The notes under the pieces were generated by a model. It was not told the DNA's origin. It saw only the letters and a program-made list of their open reading frames with translations, and ran no database searches. A DNA stretch of 64,000 nucleotides, taken from NCBI RefSeq assembly GCF_003573695.1, contig NC_039362.1, positions 112,199,120 through 112,263,119 on the forward strand. Reading direction: 5' to 3'. Source of the DNA: Papaver somniferum. Lineage: Eukaryota > Streptophyta > Magnoliopsida > Ranunculales > Papaveraceae. Both the position numbers and the translations under genes were made by a program. Below, one piece after another: positions 53,818-64,000 of this stretch; the first letter of the stretch is position 1, and each line of letters starts with the position of its first letter.

Positions 53818-54890
53818 CATGCCTCCTCCACGAACAGTGAAGGAACTCCAAAGCTTTATGGGTAAGATAAACTGTACATCCGAAGTTTAATTCCTGATTT
53901 GGCTCAGCTTGTTGCTTCATTTACTCCCTTGTTGAAGAAAGGAGCAAGATTTGTATGGAAGCTACACAACAAGATGGCTTTCAAAGAATCCAACAGATAT
54001 TGTTGTTACTTGCTGTTATGAGGTCTCATGTGCAAGGAAGACCGTTGTTCCTATACATTTCTTCCAATGACGTTGTTGTTGGAGCTCTCCTTGCTCAAGA
54101 GAATGACGAGGGGATCGAATGCCCTATCAATTACTTCGCTCGTACGCTGAGAGATGTTGATCTTAGATACTCTAAAGCTGAAAGGGCATGTTTAGCATTA
54201 ATCCACGCTATTTAGATATTCAGCAACTACCTACTATCAAACAGGGTGGTGTTGGCGTCTAAAACCGACCCCATCAAGTTCTTGCTTTCAAAACCGACCC
54301 TGATATGCAGTCCAGCTAAATGGCTACTCCAACTGCCAGAGTTCGACATAGCATGCACTCCTCCAAGGGAAATCAAGGGACAAGCGGTGGCAGACTTACT
54401 AGCGGCTTTCCCAGGCGATGACACTACTACGATGCATGAAGACATTCTTGGAGAATTTCGAGAGATTTTTTTTGTCAAAAAAGAAGTGTGGTTATTATAC
54501 TTCGATGGATCTTCCACCCCCAACAACAGCACTGAAGGAGCTGGTTGGTTGTAGTATCTCCAACTGGCGAAGTCTTTTCACATTCATGTAAGCTAGACTT
54601 TTAGTGCACTAATAATTCATCGGAGTACGAAGCCTTCCTCATAGGGTTATTATTAGCCAAGCAAGCGGGAGCAACACGCCCGGAGGTGAGAGGCGACTCA
54701 AAGCTACCATTCAATCAGATGAATGGAGTATACTCTATCAAATAGGTAATCCTAGCTCCTTATAGAGCAGAAGCACATAAGTTATTAAATTACTTTGATG
54801 ATGCAACTATAGTTCACATTGTCCGTAATAACAACAAGCATGTTGATTGCCTAGCTACTTTAGCCTCTAAATTGAAGATGATGCTTTAGA
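53818..54890 (+). pseudogene. TAT-C RT end, RNase H and archaeal-type RNase H
   Basis: In pieces over several frames: PPPRTVKELQSFMGKI, IRSLIPDLAQLVASFTPLLKK (RT connection), then RPLFLYISSNDVVVGALLAQE and CPINYFARTLRDVDLRYSKAE (RNase H), LPEFDIACTPPREIKGQAVADLLAAF (connection), and VWLLYFDGSS followed by SSEYEAFLIGLLLAKQAGA and VRGDSKL (second, archaeal-type RNase H). The double RNase H is diagnostic of the Tat lineage of Ty3/gypsy. There are at least five stops or shifts. Confidence 0.8.
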
Positions 54891-55189
54891 AGAAACCCTG
54901 GCAGTGAGAAGACGAACCATGACGTCAACATGGCTCTCGCAGACCGAAGATACCCAAACCAATGACTAGAGAGCGTCGATCATTGAAGAGATCAATAGCT
55001 CGCTTTCTCAAGGGAAAATCAGCCTCAAAAACCTAAATAAATTTTTCATGCTTCATGGAATGTCATACTTCATAAACCCATGATGGTTCCTTATCAAGAT
55101 GCCTTGGAGATGAAGAAGCACATCAACAGCATGGACGCGTTCATGATGAGGTGTGTGGACAAACACTAGTGAAGACCCTCTATCAACGC

Positions 55190-56614
55190 CTTCAACATCT
55201 TAGATATTACTGGCCAACTATGGAAACTCAATCTTGAGCCTACAAGGATCATGTACCAACTATCAAATAGAACCACATCAATTATAAGTCTTAACCATCA
55301 ATCATGATGGGGATTGGCGGAAACCATACATCAAATAGATTCATGATAATGTTCTGCCTTCAGAGAAGCGGGATGCAATCAAAGTAAAAAAAGAGTTAAA
55401 AGATTAAATTTTCATGAAGGCATTATATACCTCAAAAGCTTTGTAGGAGACTTACTACGATACCTGGCAGGCTCTGAAATTCCAATAATGTTGAAGATGA
55501 GCATCAAGGGAAGAAGAAGTTATTCCTTCAGGTGCATGAAAGATACTATTGGCCGACTATGAAAGACGACTCCGCAACATTTGTTTAAAAGTTCCACAAG
55601 TGCCAGGTTCATGGGAACCTCATCCATACACCGTGTGTTCCCCTTCATTCAGTAAGCAGTCTGTGGCCTTTCTACAGCTGGGGACTGGACATCATCGGGA
55701 AGATCAACCCATCATCATCAAAGCAACATGAATACGTTATAACTGCTACGGAGTACTTTACCAAATGGGTTGAAGTTATTCCTCTCAGAAGCACTACCAG
55801 AGCAACCATCGCATTCATTAAAGAGTATATCATCTGTCGGTTTGGTGTTTCTAAACATAGTATTACTGAAAATGGTACTCTCTTTACTAACAAAGATGTA
55901 AGTTATTTATTCGAGGGATATGGTATCAGGTAAGTCTTTTCTACTCCTTACTACCCTCAAGGGAACAAACAAGTTGAGGGCACTAACAAAACCATGATTC
56001 AGATTCTCATTCGAACATTGCATGATAACCCCATGATATGGCATGAGCAGCTACCCATGGCGTTGTGGGCATACCGCACTGCATCCAGAAGCTCCACTAG
56101 AACCTCTCCTTACTCACTTGCTTATGATGCTGACATTGTTCTGCCAGAAGAAATTAAAATCCCATCAGCTACTCCTTACTCACTTGCTAACAAACATGTA
56201 AGTCATTTACTCGAGGGATATGGCATCAGGCAAGTCTTTTTTACTCCTTACCGCCCTCGAGGAAACGGACAAGCTGAGAGCACCAAAAAAACCCTGATTC
56301 GGATTCTCTGTCGAACAGTGCATGATAACCCCAGGACATGGAATGAGCAACTACCCATTGCGTTGTGGGCATATTGCACTGCATCTAGGATCTCAACAGG
56401 AACCTCTCCTTACTCACTTGTTTATGGTGTTGACGTTGTTTTCCCAGCAGAAATCAAAATCCTATCATCCAGGATTGCGGCAACAAGTGAGGTTCAATGG
56501 AATGAATATGAAATATCAAATTCCAGGATAAAAGAGTTGGACACACTCGATTCCAGAAGGACTAAGGCAGAAGATCATGCAGAGCTACTGAAGAAGAGTC
56601 TCCAGGGCGTATGA
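55190..56614 (+). pseudogene. TAT-C integrase with duplicated core
   Basis: RYYWPTM occurs twice (about 55210 and 55545), marking a duplicated zinc-finger region. The core then reads GLDIIGKI (first Asp), YVITATEYFTKWVEVIPL, FGVSKHSITENGTLF (second Asp changed to Glu) and GTNKTMIQI...LPMALWAYRTASRSSTRTSP. Exactly 300 bases later it repeats from SHLLEGYGIRQVFFTPYRP, with NGQAESTKKT and LPIALWAYCTASRISTGTSP. The stop is at 56612-56614. Confidence 0.82.
55891..56490 (+). repeat. 300-bp in-frame duplication in integrase
   Basis: CAAAGATGTAAGTTATTTAT at 55891 and CAAACATGTAAGTCATTTAC at 56191 begin two copies. The period is exactly 300, so the frame is kept and the protein would carry two Glu-containing core segments. 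The copies differ at about a tenth of positions by eye, so the duplication is old. Confidence 0.88.
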
Positions 56615-56837
56615 CAAGACTGTGAAGCCCCGAGTCTTCCAAGTAGGTGACTTGGTGTTGAAAAAGGATAAGCACATCCAGCAAGATATGTCAGCACCAA
56701 AGTTCTCCCCCAACTGGGACGGTCCATATATGGTTTCTAGAGCATTTACCAGTGGGTATTACAAAATAGTCGCAGTGTACGGAAGTACAATAGGGACGGT
56801 CATCAAAGGCAAGTGTCTCAAGACGTACTACGCTTAA
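56615..56837 (+). pseudogene. TAT-C integrase C-terminal end
   Basis: The frame with VFQVGDLVLKKDKHIQQD, KFSPNWDGPYMVSRAF and YYKIVAVYG is the SH3-like integrase C-terminal domain of gypsy elements, finishing in TAA at 56835-56837. It is one frame away from the integrase core. Confidence 0.8.
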
Positions 56838-57314
56838 AACGTCACCTCGCTTCTCATTCCTGACTAGCTTCAACTATCCTGACTAGCTTCAACTATCCAT
56901 GCATTTCTGCTCACACTAAACCAATTAGATTTTCCTTTTATGTCGTGTAGATGTAAACTCCATTTTTCAGAAATTGAATGCAATCTATTTTTAAATTAAT
57001 ACTCAAAATATAATGAGGGAACAATCAAACACTCATTCCCACTCCTTACCTATTTATTCCAAAAAAAAAAAAACACATCAAAAAACGCCTAAAGAAAGTT
57101 TATAACTTAGAGTAGTCCATCTAACAACTTGGAGTCTTTTGAACACATCATCTCAGTCTCTCATGATACCTCTCAGTCCTAGCCTTCAAATATCGGATCG
57201 TATGTTCCACCCTCTCGGATTCCTAAGAAAGAGCCTTCCCCTCCTCCAAGTTGGTCGTTGAATCAGGAATAACATTGGCGATGACGCCTACCCGATCGAC
57301 CTTAATGATGTTGT
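56838..57314. other. TAT-C 3' untranslated spacer
   Basis: A/T-rich sequence with an A-run at 57061-57073 and a duplicated CTGACTAGCTTCAACTATCC (56862, 56879). No gene. It leads to the LTR at 57315 without a clear purine tract. Confidence 0.5.
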
Positions 57315-58470
57315 TGATGGTGGTTTTTAGCGTAGGGTTAAAACTGTAAACCTTGCATCTGATGTGACGCCACTCTGTAAGGAAACGAAGCCATGAGTGT
57401 CAACCTCTTCACTGACACATTTATTGAGCAACTCAATATTTTCTTATGAAATTTACCCAGAATGGTGCATGTAGCAACAATCCCAGACATTCTGTAAATT
57501 TCGACACCTTGCTTACATTCAATTAATATAAGTTTCTTTGAATGATTTATGTGCTATGTTCCCAGGCTGAACCCTTAATGTTGATATGGCATGACAATTT
57601 GTGTTCACTCGCAGCAGAGTAGCACGAATTTTCAAGTATCAAGGATAAGGTCTTTGCATAAGGTATTCAATCAGAAAGCATGCTGCTCTCTGGCAATGAA
57701 CTTAAAAGAACTCTGTGTCAACACATAGAATTCAATCAATTATCCTGACTAATTTGCAAAAGTTAGGGTTTTTGCGCCTTGCGCAGTATATCAGACCTTG
57801 CTTGTCGAAATTAAGCCTAGGAAAACTAGGTAATTAATCCGTCATGGATTAGCAGGTGCAAAATCTTGCCCAGAATCAGAAAACAAGGAGCCGCAGGATA
57901 GGAGCAGCAGCAAAGGGAGGCGTGGCCATGCCTTTGGCCAACCGGCGCCATTGTCCACGCCCCATCCTAAACCGGCCCCATCTCCCTCGACCAATCAGGT
58001 TGCTCTGAAGCAGCCACACTCACACCAGAAATGTAGCCACTCCCATGCTTGGCCGGCCCCTCTCCTTCCTACCGACCAATCAGGTCACTTTAAAATGCGC
58101 CACGAGCACTAGAGGTGTGGCCGCGCCTTATGTTTGGTCGACCCCTTTTCTTGACCAATCAAGTCGCTCTAAACTCGCCACCATGCATTAAAGGCCAAAT
58201 GCACCCTGTCGTGCCACCATACTAACTGGCAAGCCAAACACGCCCAGCCACAACAACATATTAATCTGTATGCTAACATGCCACTCTGCCGCAGTAACAT
58301 GCCAATGTGCCACAAAAGACGCCACTACGTGCTAATCCACTTTTTGTTCGTGGTCAATGCCATAACGGACTCCAATTAGGATTTCATGATCGAAACAAGA
58401 CTTTTGCTTCAGTAGCATTAGCCGAAACCCTAATTTTTGGTTATAGTCCGTAACATGCCACGAGCCACTT

Positions 58471-59040
58471 TAGCCTTGGTCATGCCGCCAAACCTTGACT
58501 TTGGCCACGATGCCAAATACTAGCCTTGGCCATGCCCCCAAGTCCTAACTTTGGCCACGGCACCAAATCCTAGCCTTGCCCATGCCGCCAAGCCCTAATT
58601 TTGGCTACGACACCAAATCCTAGCCTTGGCCATGCCGCCAAGCCCTAACTTTGGCCACAACGCCAAATCCTAGCCTTGGCCATGCCGCCAAGCCCTAACT
58701 TTGTCCCCGACGCTAAAGCTTAGCCTTGGCCATGCCGCCAAGCCCTAACTTTGGCCACGACGCCAAATCCTAGCCTTGGCCATGCCGCCAAGCCCTAACT
58801 TTGGCCACGGCGCCAAATCTCAGCCTTGGCCATGCCACCAAGCCCTAACTTTGGCCACGGTGCCAAATCCAACTTTGGCCACGACGCCAAATCCCAGCCT
58901 TGGTCATGCCGCCAAGCCCTAACTTTGGCCACGGCGCCAAATCCTAGCCTTGGCCATGCCGCCAAGCCCTAACTTTGGCCACGGCGCCAAATCCTATCCT
59001 TGGACATGCCGCCAAGCCCTAACTTTGGCCTTGGAACTAA
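58471..59040 (+). repeat. 50-bp satellite array in the Tat LTR
   Basis: About eleven copies of CCTAGCCTTGGCCATGCCGC plus CAAGCCCTAACTTTGGCCACGACGCCAAAT. Copies differ at a few positions; one is partial near 58870. It is very GC-rich compared with the flanks and rich in CpG and CHG sites. Confidence 0.93.
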
Positions 59041-59130
59041 ATCTTAGCTTTGGCTATGCCACAACGCCACAGGCGCGGCTATGCCACCATGCCGTAGGCG
59101 CATGCCACTACGCCGCGGCTATGCCATTAT

Positions 59131-59500
59131 GCCATTAGCAGGTGCAAACAGAATGTGGCCATAATCAACGGCCACCCTCTCTCCTGAATTACAATCTCAG
59201 CCATCCAAGTTCGCCACCGAACTGATAGACTTGTGGCAAGTTTTAGGCGACCGGCCGCTTAAATCTAGTGGCCATGGCTACGCCAGGCGCCACTTACATC
59301 ACCGTGCCACTGGCATACACGAGCTATGCTAGGCATGCCGCAGTGCCACTAGCATACACCACAAGCGCCACTGTGCCATTACCAGGCGCCAACAGAAGGT
59401 AGCCATAATCAATGGCTACCCTTCCTCATGAGATGCAATCTCATCCATCCAAGTTCGCCACCGAACTGACGGACTTGTGGCAAGTTTTAGGCGAGCAGCC
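59131..59500 (+). repeat. Spaced direct repeat in the Tat LTR
   Basis: GCCATTAGCAGGTGC...AGTTCGCCACCGAACTGA...GGCAAGTTTTAGGCGA (59131 on) recurs 244 bases later at 59375 with small changes. The inner AGTTCGCCACCGAACT is itself a palindrome-like motif. Confidence 0.8.
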
Positions 59501-59857
59501 AAGGCGAATCTAATATCATCACATGCTATTTTCCTGCGATAAGACTCTTGATTTCGGCTTACCACACATAGCAAAGTGCTACATGTTTTCCACGAAAACA
59601 CTCGAGACATCAAACATGTCACAAACTTGGGGATACTCATCAGGGTATTGGTCTGGCGGTTTACAGTGTGCGGCGTGCAATACTCCCGTTACAAGAAAGT
59701 GTCATGAAGAAGGGCGGTTAGTAATGGCAAGAAGTAATGGTGTAAACGTTTCCTTCATCATGAAAGCATAAATTCGAACGTTACACGTTACTCCATTCTT
59801 CCACCACTCAATCGTTTCCACTTCATACGAGATCAGGATACGTTTTATTACGACTTG

Positions 59858-59866
59858 TATAAATAG
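59858..59866 (+). promoter_or_regulatory. TATA box of the Tat LTR
   Basis: TATAAATAG, about 310 bases before the LTR end. It is the best promoter candidate for the downstream internal region. Confidence 0.6.
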
Positions 59867-60178
59867 GTTTCCCCTATTTCCAACAGAAAACAAGTTTTTG
59901 GTCGGGCAACAACACAGTATTCAGAAATCACCTGATAGCTTTCCATTCTGCTGGCCAGTTCTACTTTCTGATACAAGTCTTAAACAACCACACCTTTAGA
60001 ATCAACGATTCTGGTCTCAACACTTTCTTCGCTTCACTCCCTAAGACCAACCCTTCTCCTTCACTTTGTGACCGAAGCCAGACTGGAACGGCCATTTCTT
60101 GGTTTAGGCCAGGATTGTACAGATTGATCTCTCGAAAATTATCAAAATCAGCTGAAATAGTTTTCACCCACAAACAAT

Positions 60179-60196
60179 TGGCGACCACAGTGGGAG
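60179..60196 (+). other. Primer-binding site matching tRNA-Arg
   Basis: TGGCGACCACAGTGGGAG lies two bases after the LTR end and equals the complement of the 3' end of plant tRNA-Arg(UCG) as I recall it. A tRNA-Arg primer is consistent with a Tat-type gypsy element. Confidence 0.75.
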
Positions 60197-60255
60197 ATTA
60201 ATCTCTCGGTTGCAATATCAATTTTCAATTTCATTTTTTCAATCCCGATTTCAAG

Positions 60256-60576
60256 ATGGTAGAGCTCAGGTCCGGGTCAGCAACAAACCCTAATGCCGCC
60301 GCCGCTGAGAACATCCTTGGTATCAACGTTCCTTCCAGTGACATCAATGTACCACCTGTCAGTATGATCAACACCAGCGGCGCAGGAAACATTCCCTCAG
60401 ACGTTACACCTCCGATCACCAGAGCCAGAGCCGCTGCCGCCACCCCCAATATTTCTTCAAGTATGACACCCCCAGTTGTCACCAGAGCCGCCGCCACTCC
60501 ACCACCGGGACGAGAGACTGGAGGATCCATAGGAAGACAATCTCCCCTTACCACTGTTGATTTGATGGAAAGATAA
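60256..60576 (+). CDS. Putative Gag N-terminus of the next Tat unit
   Basis: A 106-codon frame starting MVELRSGSATNPNAAAAEN about 60 bases after the PBS, the normal place for gag. It is Ala/Pro/Ser/Thr-rich with repeated PPxxxRAxAATP phrases and no conserved domain. The frame ends TAA, and the expected Gag core is not seen downstream, so it is either a leader ORF or a broken gag start. I call it by position only. Confidence 0.4.
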   Translation: MVELRSGSATNPNAAAAENILGINVPSSDINVPPVSMINTSGAGNIPSDVTPPITRARAAAATPNISSSMTPPVVTRAAATPPPGRETGGSIGRQSPLTTVDLMER

Positions 60577-61330
60577 AAGGTTCTCGTAAGGCTCAGACAG
60601 ACATGGCTACAACTCATAAAGACATACCTATTTTATTCAAGGCACTAACGAGCGGCTACCACAAGAGTCACGCCAACCCTAGATGGAGCTGACAAGGAAT
60701 ACTTTTAATATCCGGCGCAAGCGCTTCAGCAGGACGCGCCTTTATAGATGAAGAGGCTCGCGTTGCTCCTGAACGCCCAGTAGAAAGGAATCAGCAATCC
60801 AATTTCATCAAACATGAAGACCAGGTTCGACTTCTCCAAAATCGAGGCAAAGAAAATCAGTAAACCTCCTGAGTTCACAGAGACCCTCTTCCCATCAGGA
60901 GCTGCATAATTTCTGGGGACTCCGTCCACAAAATCGTGCAGTCTATGATGAAACATTTGTGTGAGATTCTGTATTTCTCCAAGGCGCAGCGTCAAGACAT
61001 ATTTGCAGCCCTCAACCGCATTGTGTCAGGAAAGCAGCTGTTTCCAGCCAGGGAAGTCGTTCCCAAACCCCAACCCCTCCTGGAAATCACGATTGATAGA
61101 TGGAACTGGGGATTCCTAACCACTGTTCACTTAAAGGATGTCGAGTTTGACGGCACAACATGGCCGCCGGTTTCAATATTGTAACCGTCAAGACTCTGAG
61201 AGTTGCAAGGGAAAATCAAACAGAAGAAGCGTATTCTTTTCCTGAGGAGAAAAACACGACTTTCTGACCAGCACTATTTGTGCGCCGTCTTCCCATATGC
61301 CATATCGTATCAACTCATTTTTCGAAGTCA
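60577..61330 (+). other. Degraded internal Tat region
   Basis: Short frames only. One at 60936-61184 (QSMMKHLCEILYFSKAQRQD, then TIDRWNWGFLTTVHLKDVEF) is longer than its neighbours but I do not recognise it. No Gag core, protease or RT is visible. Confidence 0.4.
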
Positions 61331-61359
61331 AGGGTTAATGGCACCCTCACTGGATTTCT

Positions 61360-61740
61360 CTCCAGGAGCCGCTTCGACGTTTCTCTCCAGGATCCGCTTC
61401 AACATTCTCTCTAGAAGTCGCTCCGCTTCAATGTTCTTTCTAGAAGTCGCTCCGCTTCAACGTTCGCTCCAGCAGCCGCTCCGCTTCAGCGTTCTCTCCA
61501 TAAGCTGCTCCAGGATTCGAAGCCAAGGCTTCAACATTCTCTCCCAGATCCGAAGCCGAAGCTTTAGCGTTATGCTCCATAGGCTTCAACGTCCTCTCGA
61601 GGAGCCGAAGCCGCTTCAAAGCCTCCTTCCTGCCAAAGATCGTGTCGTAGCCGCCACTTCTTCCTGCCAAGGATTGTGCCGTAGCCACCACACTCCTCCC
61701 TGTCAAGGATCGTGATCACAGCCAGCCAAGGATCGCAGTT
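61360..61740 (+). repeat. Short GC-rich tandem repeats in the Tat internal region
   Basis: Units of about 30 bases with CTCCAGRAGCCGCTCCGCTTCAACGTT recur at 61363-61510, then GAAGCCGAAGCTT-type units to about 61620, then CTGCCAAGGATCGTG units to 61740. They keep a plus frame open (61203-61715), which I regard as repeat-driven. Confidence 0.65.
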
Positions 61741-63660
61741 GCGGCCGCTTTTTGATCCATCTCGCCAAACCTCGTGGTTGTGGAAAGTTTACTCGCTTAC
61801 GCATCCAGCCGATCCCTTTGCTTCCATGGACGCCCATGCAATTCCAGCCAACCTATTTTGGTTCCCACGACGATGTAGTCTCTTCTGATCACATATGCTG
61901 CCAAGAACTGTTGTTGCTCGTTTGTCGATACCATCCAGAGCTTTACCATAGCAACAACCACTACAAAGTTTCACGTGAAAGAAGTAATAGAGTTACCAGT
62001 ACGGATGCAAGATGATGTCTTTATCGTGGTCAACTCACCGACCATACAAGATAGAGACATGTAAACCACACTTGGGGACTGAGGCTCTACACGGGATCCC
62101 TTCACTGTCAAAGCTCAGAAGACACGGTCAACCAAAAAGTCATAGCCCCGACAAGGTCATCCACCCTTCAAAGGTGTAGTGTAAGAATATCATCACCTCT
62201 CTGTTTAGAAGGCGCCTGCAACACTTTACGAGGTCGCGGCGGATCCCAAGCCTACTCAGAGAAAACAACTTCAGTAACCAAAGAGAAGTGCGACTGGGGA
62301 CTGCTCATCACGGTCCATCCCCGACAACAATCAAGCATTCATGAGATAACTTCAGAGACGCGGCTGAAACATTTTTCTTGAAGAGACAGAGGGAGCCACG
62401 ATTAACGACATGACTCTCTCACTTTTACCTCTTTGTTATCCAGAATGTTTCGTCCATGTGATATTCCAAGCATCCCAGCATCACATCCAGGAGAATATGA
62501 TAAGATTGTATCAAATCCCATAGGCGTGGATTCAAGGCGATGCAATTAAAGTAGGCTACACCTGGGGACTGAAGCCTCTTTCATGTTTAGAAGCTTAAAC
62601 GCAGTCACCACCTTACCAGTGAATGCAGCAGAAGCACATCTTCCACGAGAAAATAGGCTCAGGATAATTACACATAGGGACTACCAGAATGGGATGCCTT
62701 CACTGCCCTAAACCAGGTTATTCCCGATTTCAACATCATCATTGTCGAAGTTTTACAAGCCGCAAGAATTTCTCAACATGAAGCCGTACATGTGCATCAA
62801 AGACTCCAAAAACACGCCACAGAGATACATTCACATATCCGGCCACGCCATCGGATCTAACAGAAGTATAAATGGGGACTCCTCACCGCATCCTATTTCA
62901 TACAATAGTCCAAGATTCATAAGATGGTTCAAAGGATGTCGTTTGGAACGAAGTCCTTGAAGACTTTATAGCAGCACATCGGCAACAGAACGTCTCTCGA
63001 CTCATTTATTTCACCCAATGGCTCCGGAAGATTTCGACCATACAAGCATCCACAACATATCATTATCGCAATCAGAAAGTCTAGGTACCAAATAACCTAA
63101 AGTCAAGGATGAACCAACAACGGAACCACAATCTCCAAGATTAGCCCTGACATTATTTCATGCATCCTTCCCAAGAGTGCAATGGAGTTTGGTAAATTTT
63201 GAAATCCACTGGAGAGGTCAAATACTCATTCTTCTGGAGTCAGAACCTTATTACACATTCTGGAGAATATCGATGGTACTGTTGGGTGTATACATGTGAG
63301 AGCACCTACTTTGAGTTCTCCTGGCTCGCCTTGCTGCTGATTATAACTATTGGAGATTGCTTCGTTGCCATTAATGCTCGCTCTACCACCGCTAACAAAT
63401 GACGAAGAGGAGCCAGATACTGTAGATGAAAGCACGGAGCCGAACGATCAACAAAAACAGAAGAGGGTCGATACCTCTTTTCATACAAACGCAGTTTCTA
63501 GAGTTTGAACAGAATAAGGATTCCTTATTGCTCCATGAACGGTAATAGATGACTGGGCGCACCACACTCATGCTCCATAGCCGAATAAGTAGTGTGCCAA
63601 TACCTCCGCTCCATGACCAAACCAGCAGCGCGCCACAACGAGTAACACCAGTCACTCAAC
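61741..63660. other. Non-coding internal Tat region with spaced TGGGGACT motifs
   Basis: No supported gene. TGGGGACT occurs near 62075, 62297, 62573 and 62874, with a variant AGGGACT near 62685 and an earlier copy near 60918. Each sits in a similar context (C/A-rich before, pyrimidine-rich after), suggesting an old tandem array with a period of roughly 200-300 bases. Confidence 0.4.
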
Positions 63661-63668
63661 CTGCAACA

Positions 63669-63773
63669 CTCCATGGCTCAAGCACTCCGTGGTCAAGCCA
63701 ACTCTCCATGGCTCCAGCACTCCGTGGTCAAGCCAACTCTCCATGGATCCAGAACTCTGTGGTTAAGTTAGCG
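63669..63773 (+). repeat. 35-bp tandem repeat, three copies
   Basis: CTCCATGGCTCCAGCACTCC plus GTGGTCAAGCCAACT, starting at 63669, 63704 and 63739. Confidence 0.88.
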
Positions 63774-63826
63774 CCAACGCTCCAACATTCCGTGATCCAG
63801 CCAGCAAGTCTTCCAAGTGCCATTTT

Positions 63827-63938
63827 CACCATTCCGCGGACTGAAGCCAGTTCCCACCATTCCGCGGACTGAAGCCAGTTTCCACCATTCCGCGGACTGA
63901 AGCCAGTTTCCACCATTCCACGGACTGAAGCCAAGCGT
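63827..63938 (+). repeat. 28-bp tandem repeat, four copies
   Basis: CACCATTCCGCGGACTGAAG plus CCAGTTTC at 63827, 63855, 63883 and 63911, with one or two changes each. The CCGCGG core is palindromic; a further relative (CGTTCCGCGGGCC) is seen at about 63970. Confidence 0.9.
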
Positions 63939-64000
63939 CATATCCGCATGTTCTGTGACCTAACCAGCCAGCGCCCGTTCCGCGGGCCAAGTTGCAGCGC

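Larger units (their letters stand above)
57315..60176 (+). mobile_element. TAT-C LTR, complete copy
   Basis: It starts TGATGGTGGTTTTTAG and ends ACCCACAAACA, followed at 60179 by a PBS. Length is 2,862 bases. Contents: a left part matching 8235-8673 and 52626 onwards, a 50-bp satellite, a 244-bp-spaced duplication, and a TATA box at 59858-59866. On its left is pol 3' sequence, on its right a PBS and a gag-like start, so it serves as 3' LTR of one unit and 5' LTR of the next. Confidence 0.78.

Noticed and set aside
58471..59040. Regularly spaced repeats considered as a CRISPR array
   Set aside because: The units are contiguous without unique spacers and the sequence is plant nuclear DNA; it is a satellite inside an LTR.
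61203..61715. 170-codon plus frame and its minus-strand counterpart
   Set aside because: The frame is kept open by short GC-rich repeats, and I recognise no domain in either strand.

Overview
This is repeat-dense nuclear DNA from a flowering plant. Almost everything recognisable is a plant-type transposable element (Ty1/copia, Ty3/gypsy of Tat and Athila type, LINE, TRIM, foldback elements). The few low-copy genes are plant families: an F-box gene, a PELPK-type proline-rich cell-wall protein, an SPT16 fragment, a plant mobile domain (PMD) gene and a thionin-like remnant. A eudicot is likely; an early-diverging eudicot such as a Ranunculales member is only a guess.

The main result is a nest read from target-site duplications (TSDs). 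A decayed copia (COP1, 2167-8234) is hit by a LINE (before 2167), by a 2.9-kb solo LTR (A1, 4504-7439, TSD AACAA) and by a Tat-type gypsy element whose LTR starts at 8235. That Tat LTR is split at 8673/52626 by a second A-family LTR (A2, 8674-52620), flanked by GATTC on both sides nearly 44 kb apart. A2 holds a 5'-truncated LINE (10224-13247, 14-bp TSD), a complete non-autonomous LTR element B (14462-19707, TSD CTCAT) and a copia element (COP2) whose left LTR is at 20083 and right LTR at 52017.

Between the two ends of COP2 lies a foreign block of about 26.4 kb (21073-47503), called X here, followed by a second copia 5' end (LTR at 47504). X carries a thionin-like remnant, a small LTR element D (25160-35292) interrupted by a gypsy element E (26062-33894), a foldback DNA transposon F (35865-37202), a PELPK gene, a TRIM (38596-39060), an SPT16-like pseudogene, an F-box gene and a LINE scrap. 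The outer copia LTRs (20083, 52017) resemble each other more than either resembles the inner one (47504). X therefore looks inserted into an existing copia together with part of a second copia, or the assembly joined two loci.

Element E is the most unusual unit. Its gag lies on the minus strand and no pol is seen. On the opposite strand it carries an intron-containing PMD gene with its own TATA box, and a 48-bp minisatellite.

The right end (52626-64000) returns to the Tat element: LTR remainder, RT/RNase H/archaeal-type RNase H/integrase remains with a 300-bp integrase duplication, a 2.86-kb LTR with a 50-bp satellite, then a PBS matching tRNA-Arg and the start of another internal region. 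No intact single-copy gene was found. PELPK and F-box each carry one frameshift, and SPT16 and PMD carry in-frame stops. All boundaries were read by eye; no alignment or database search was run.
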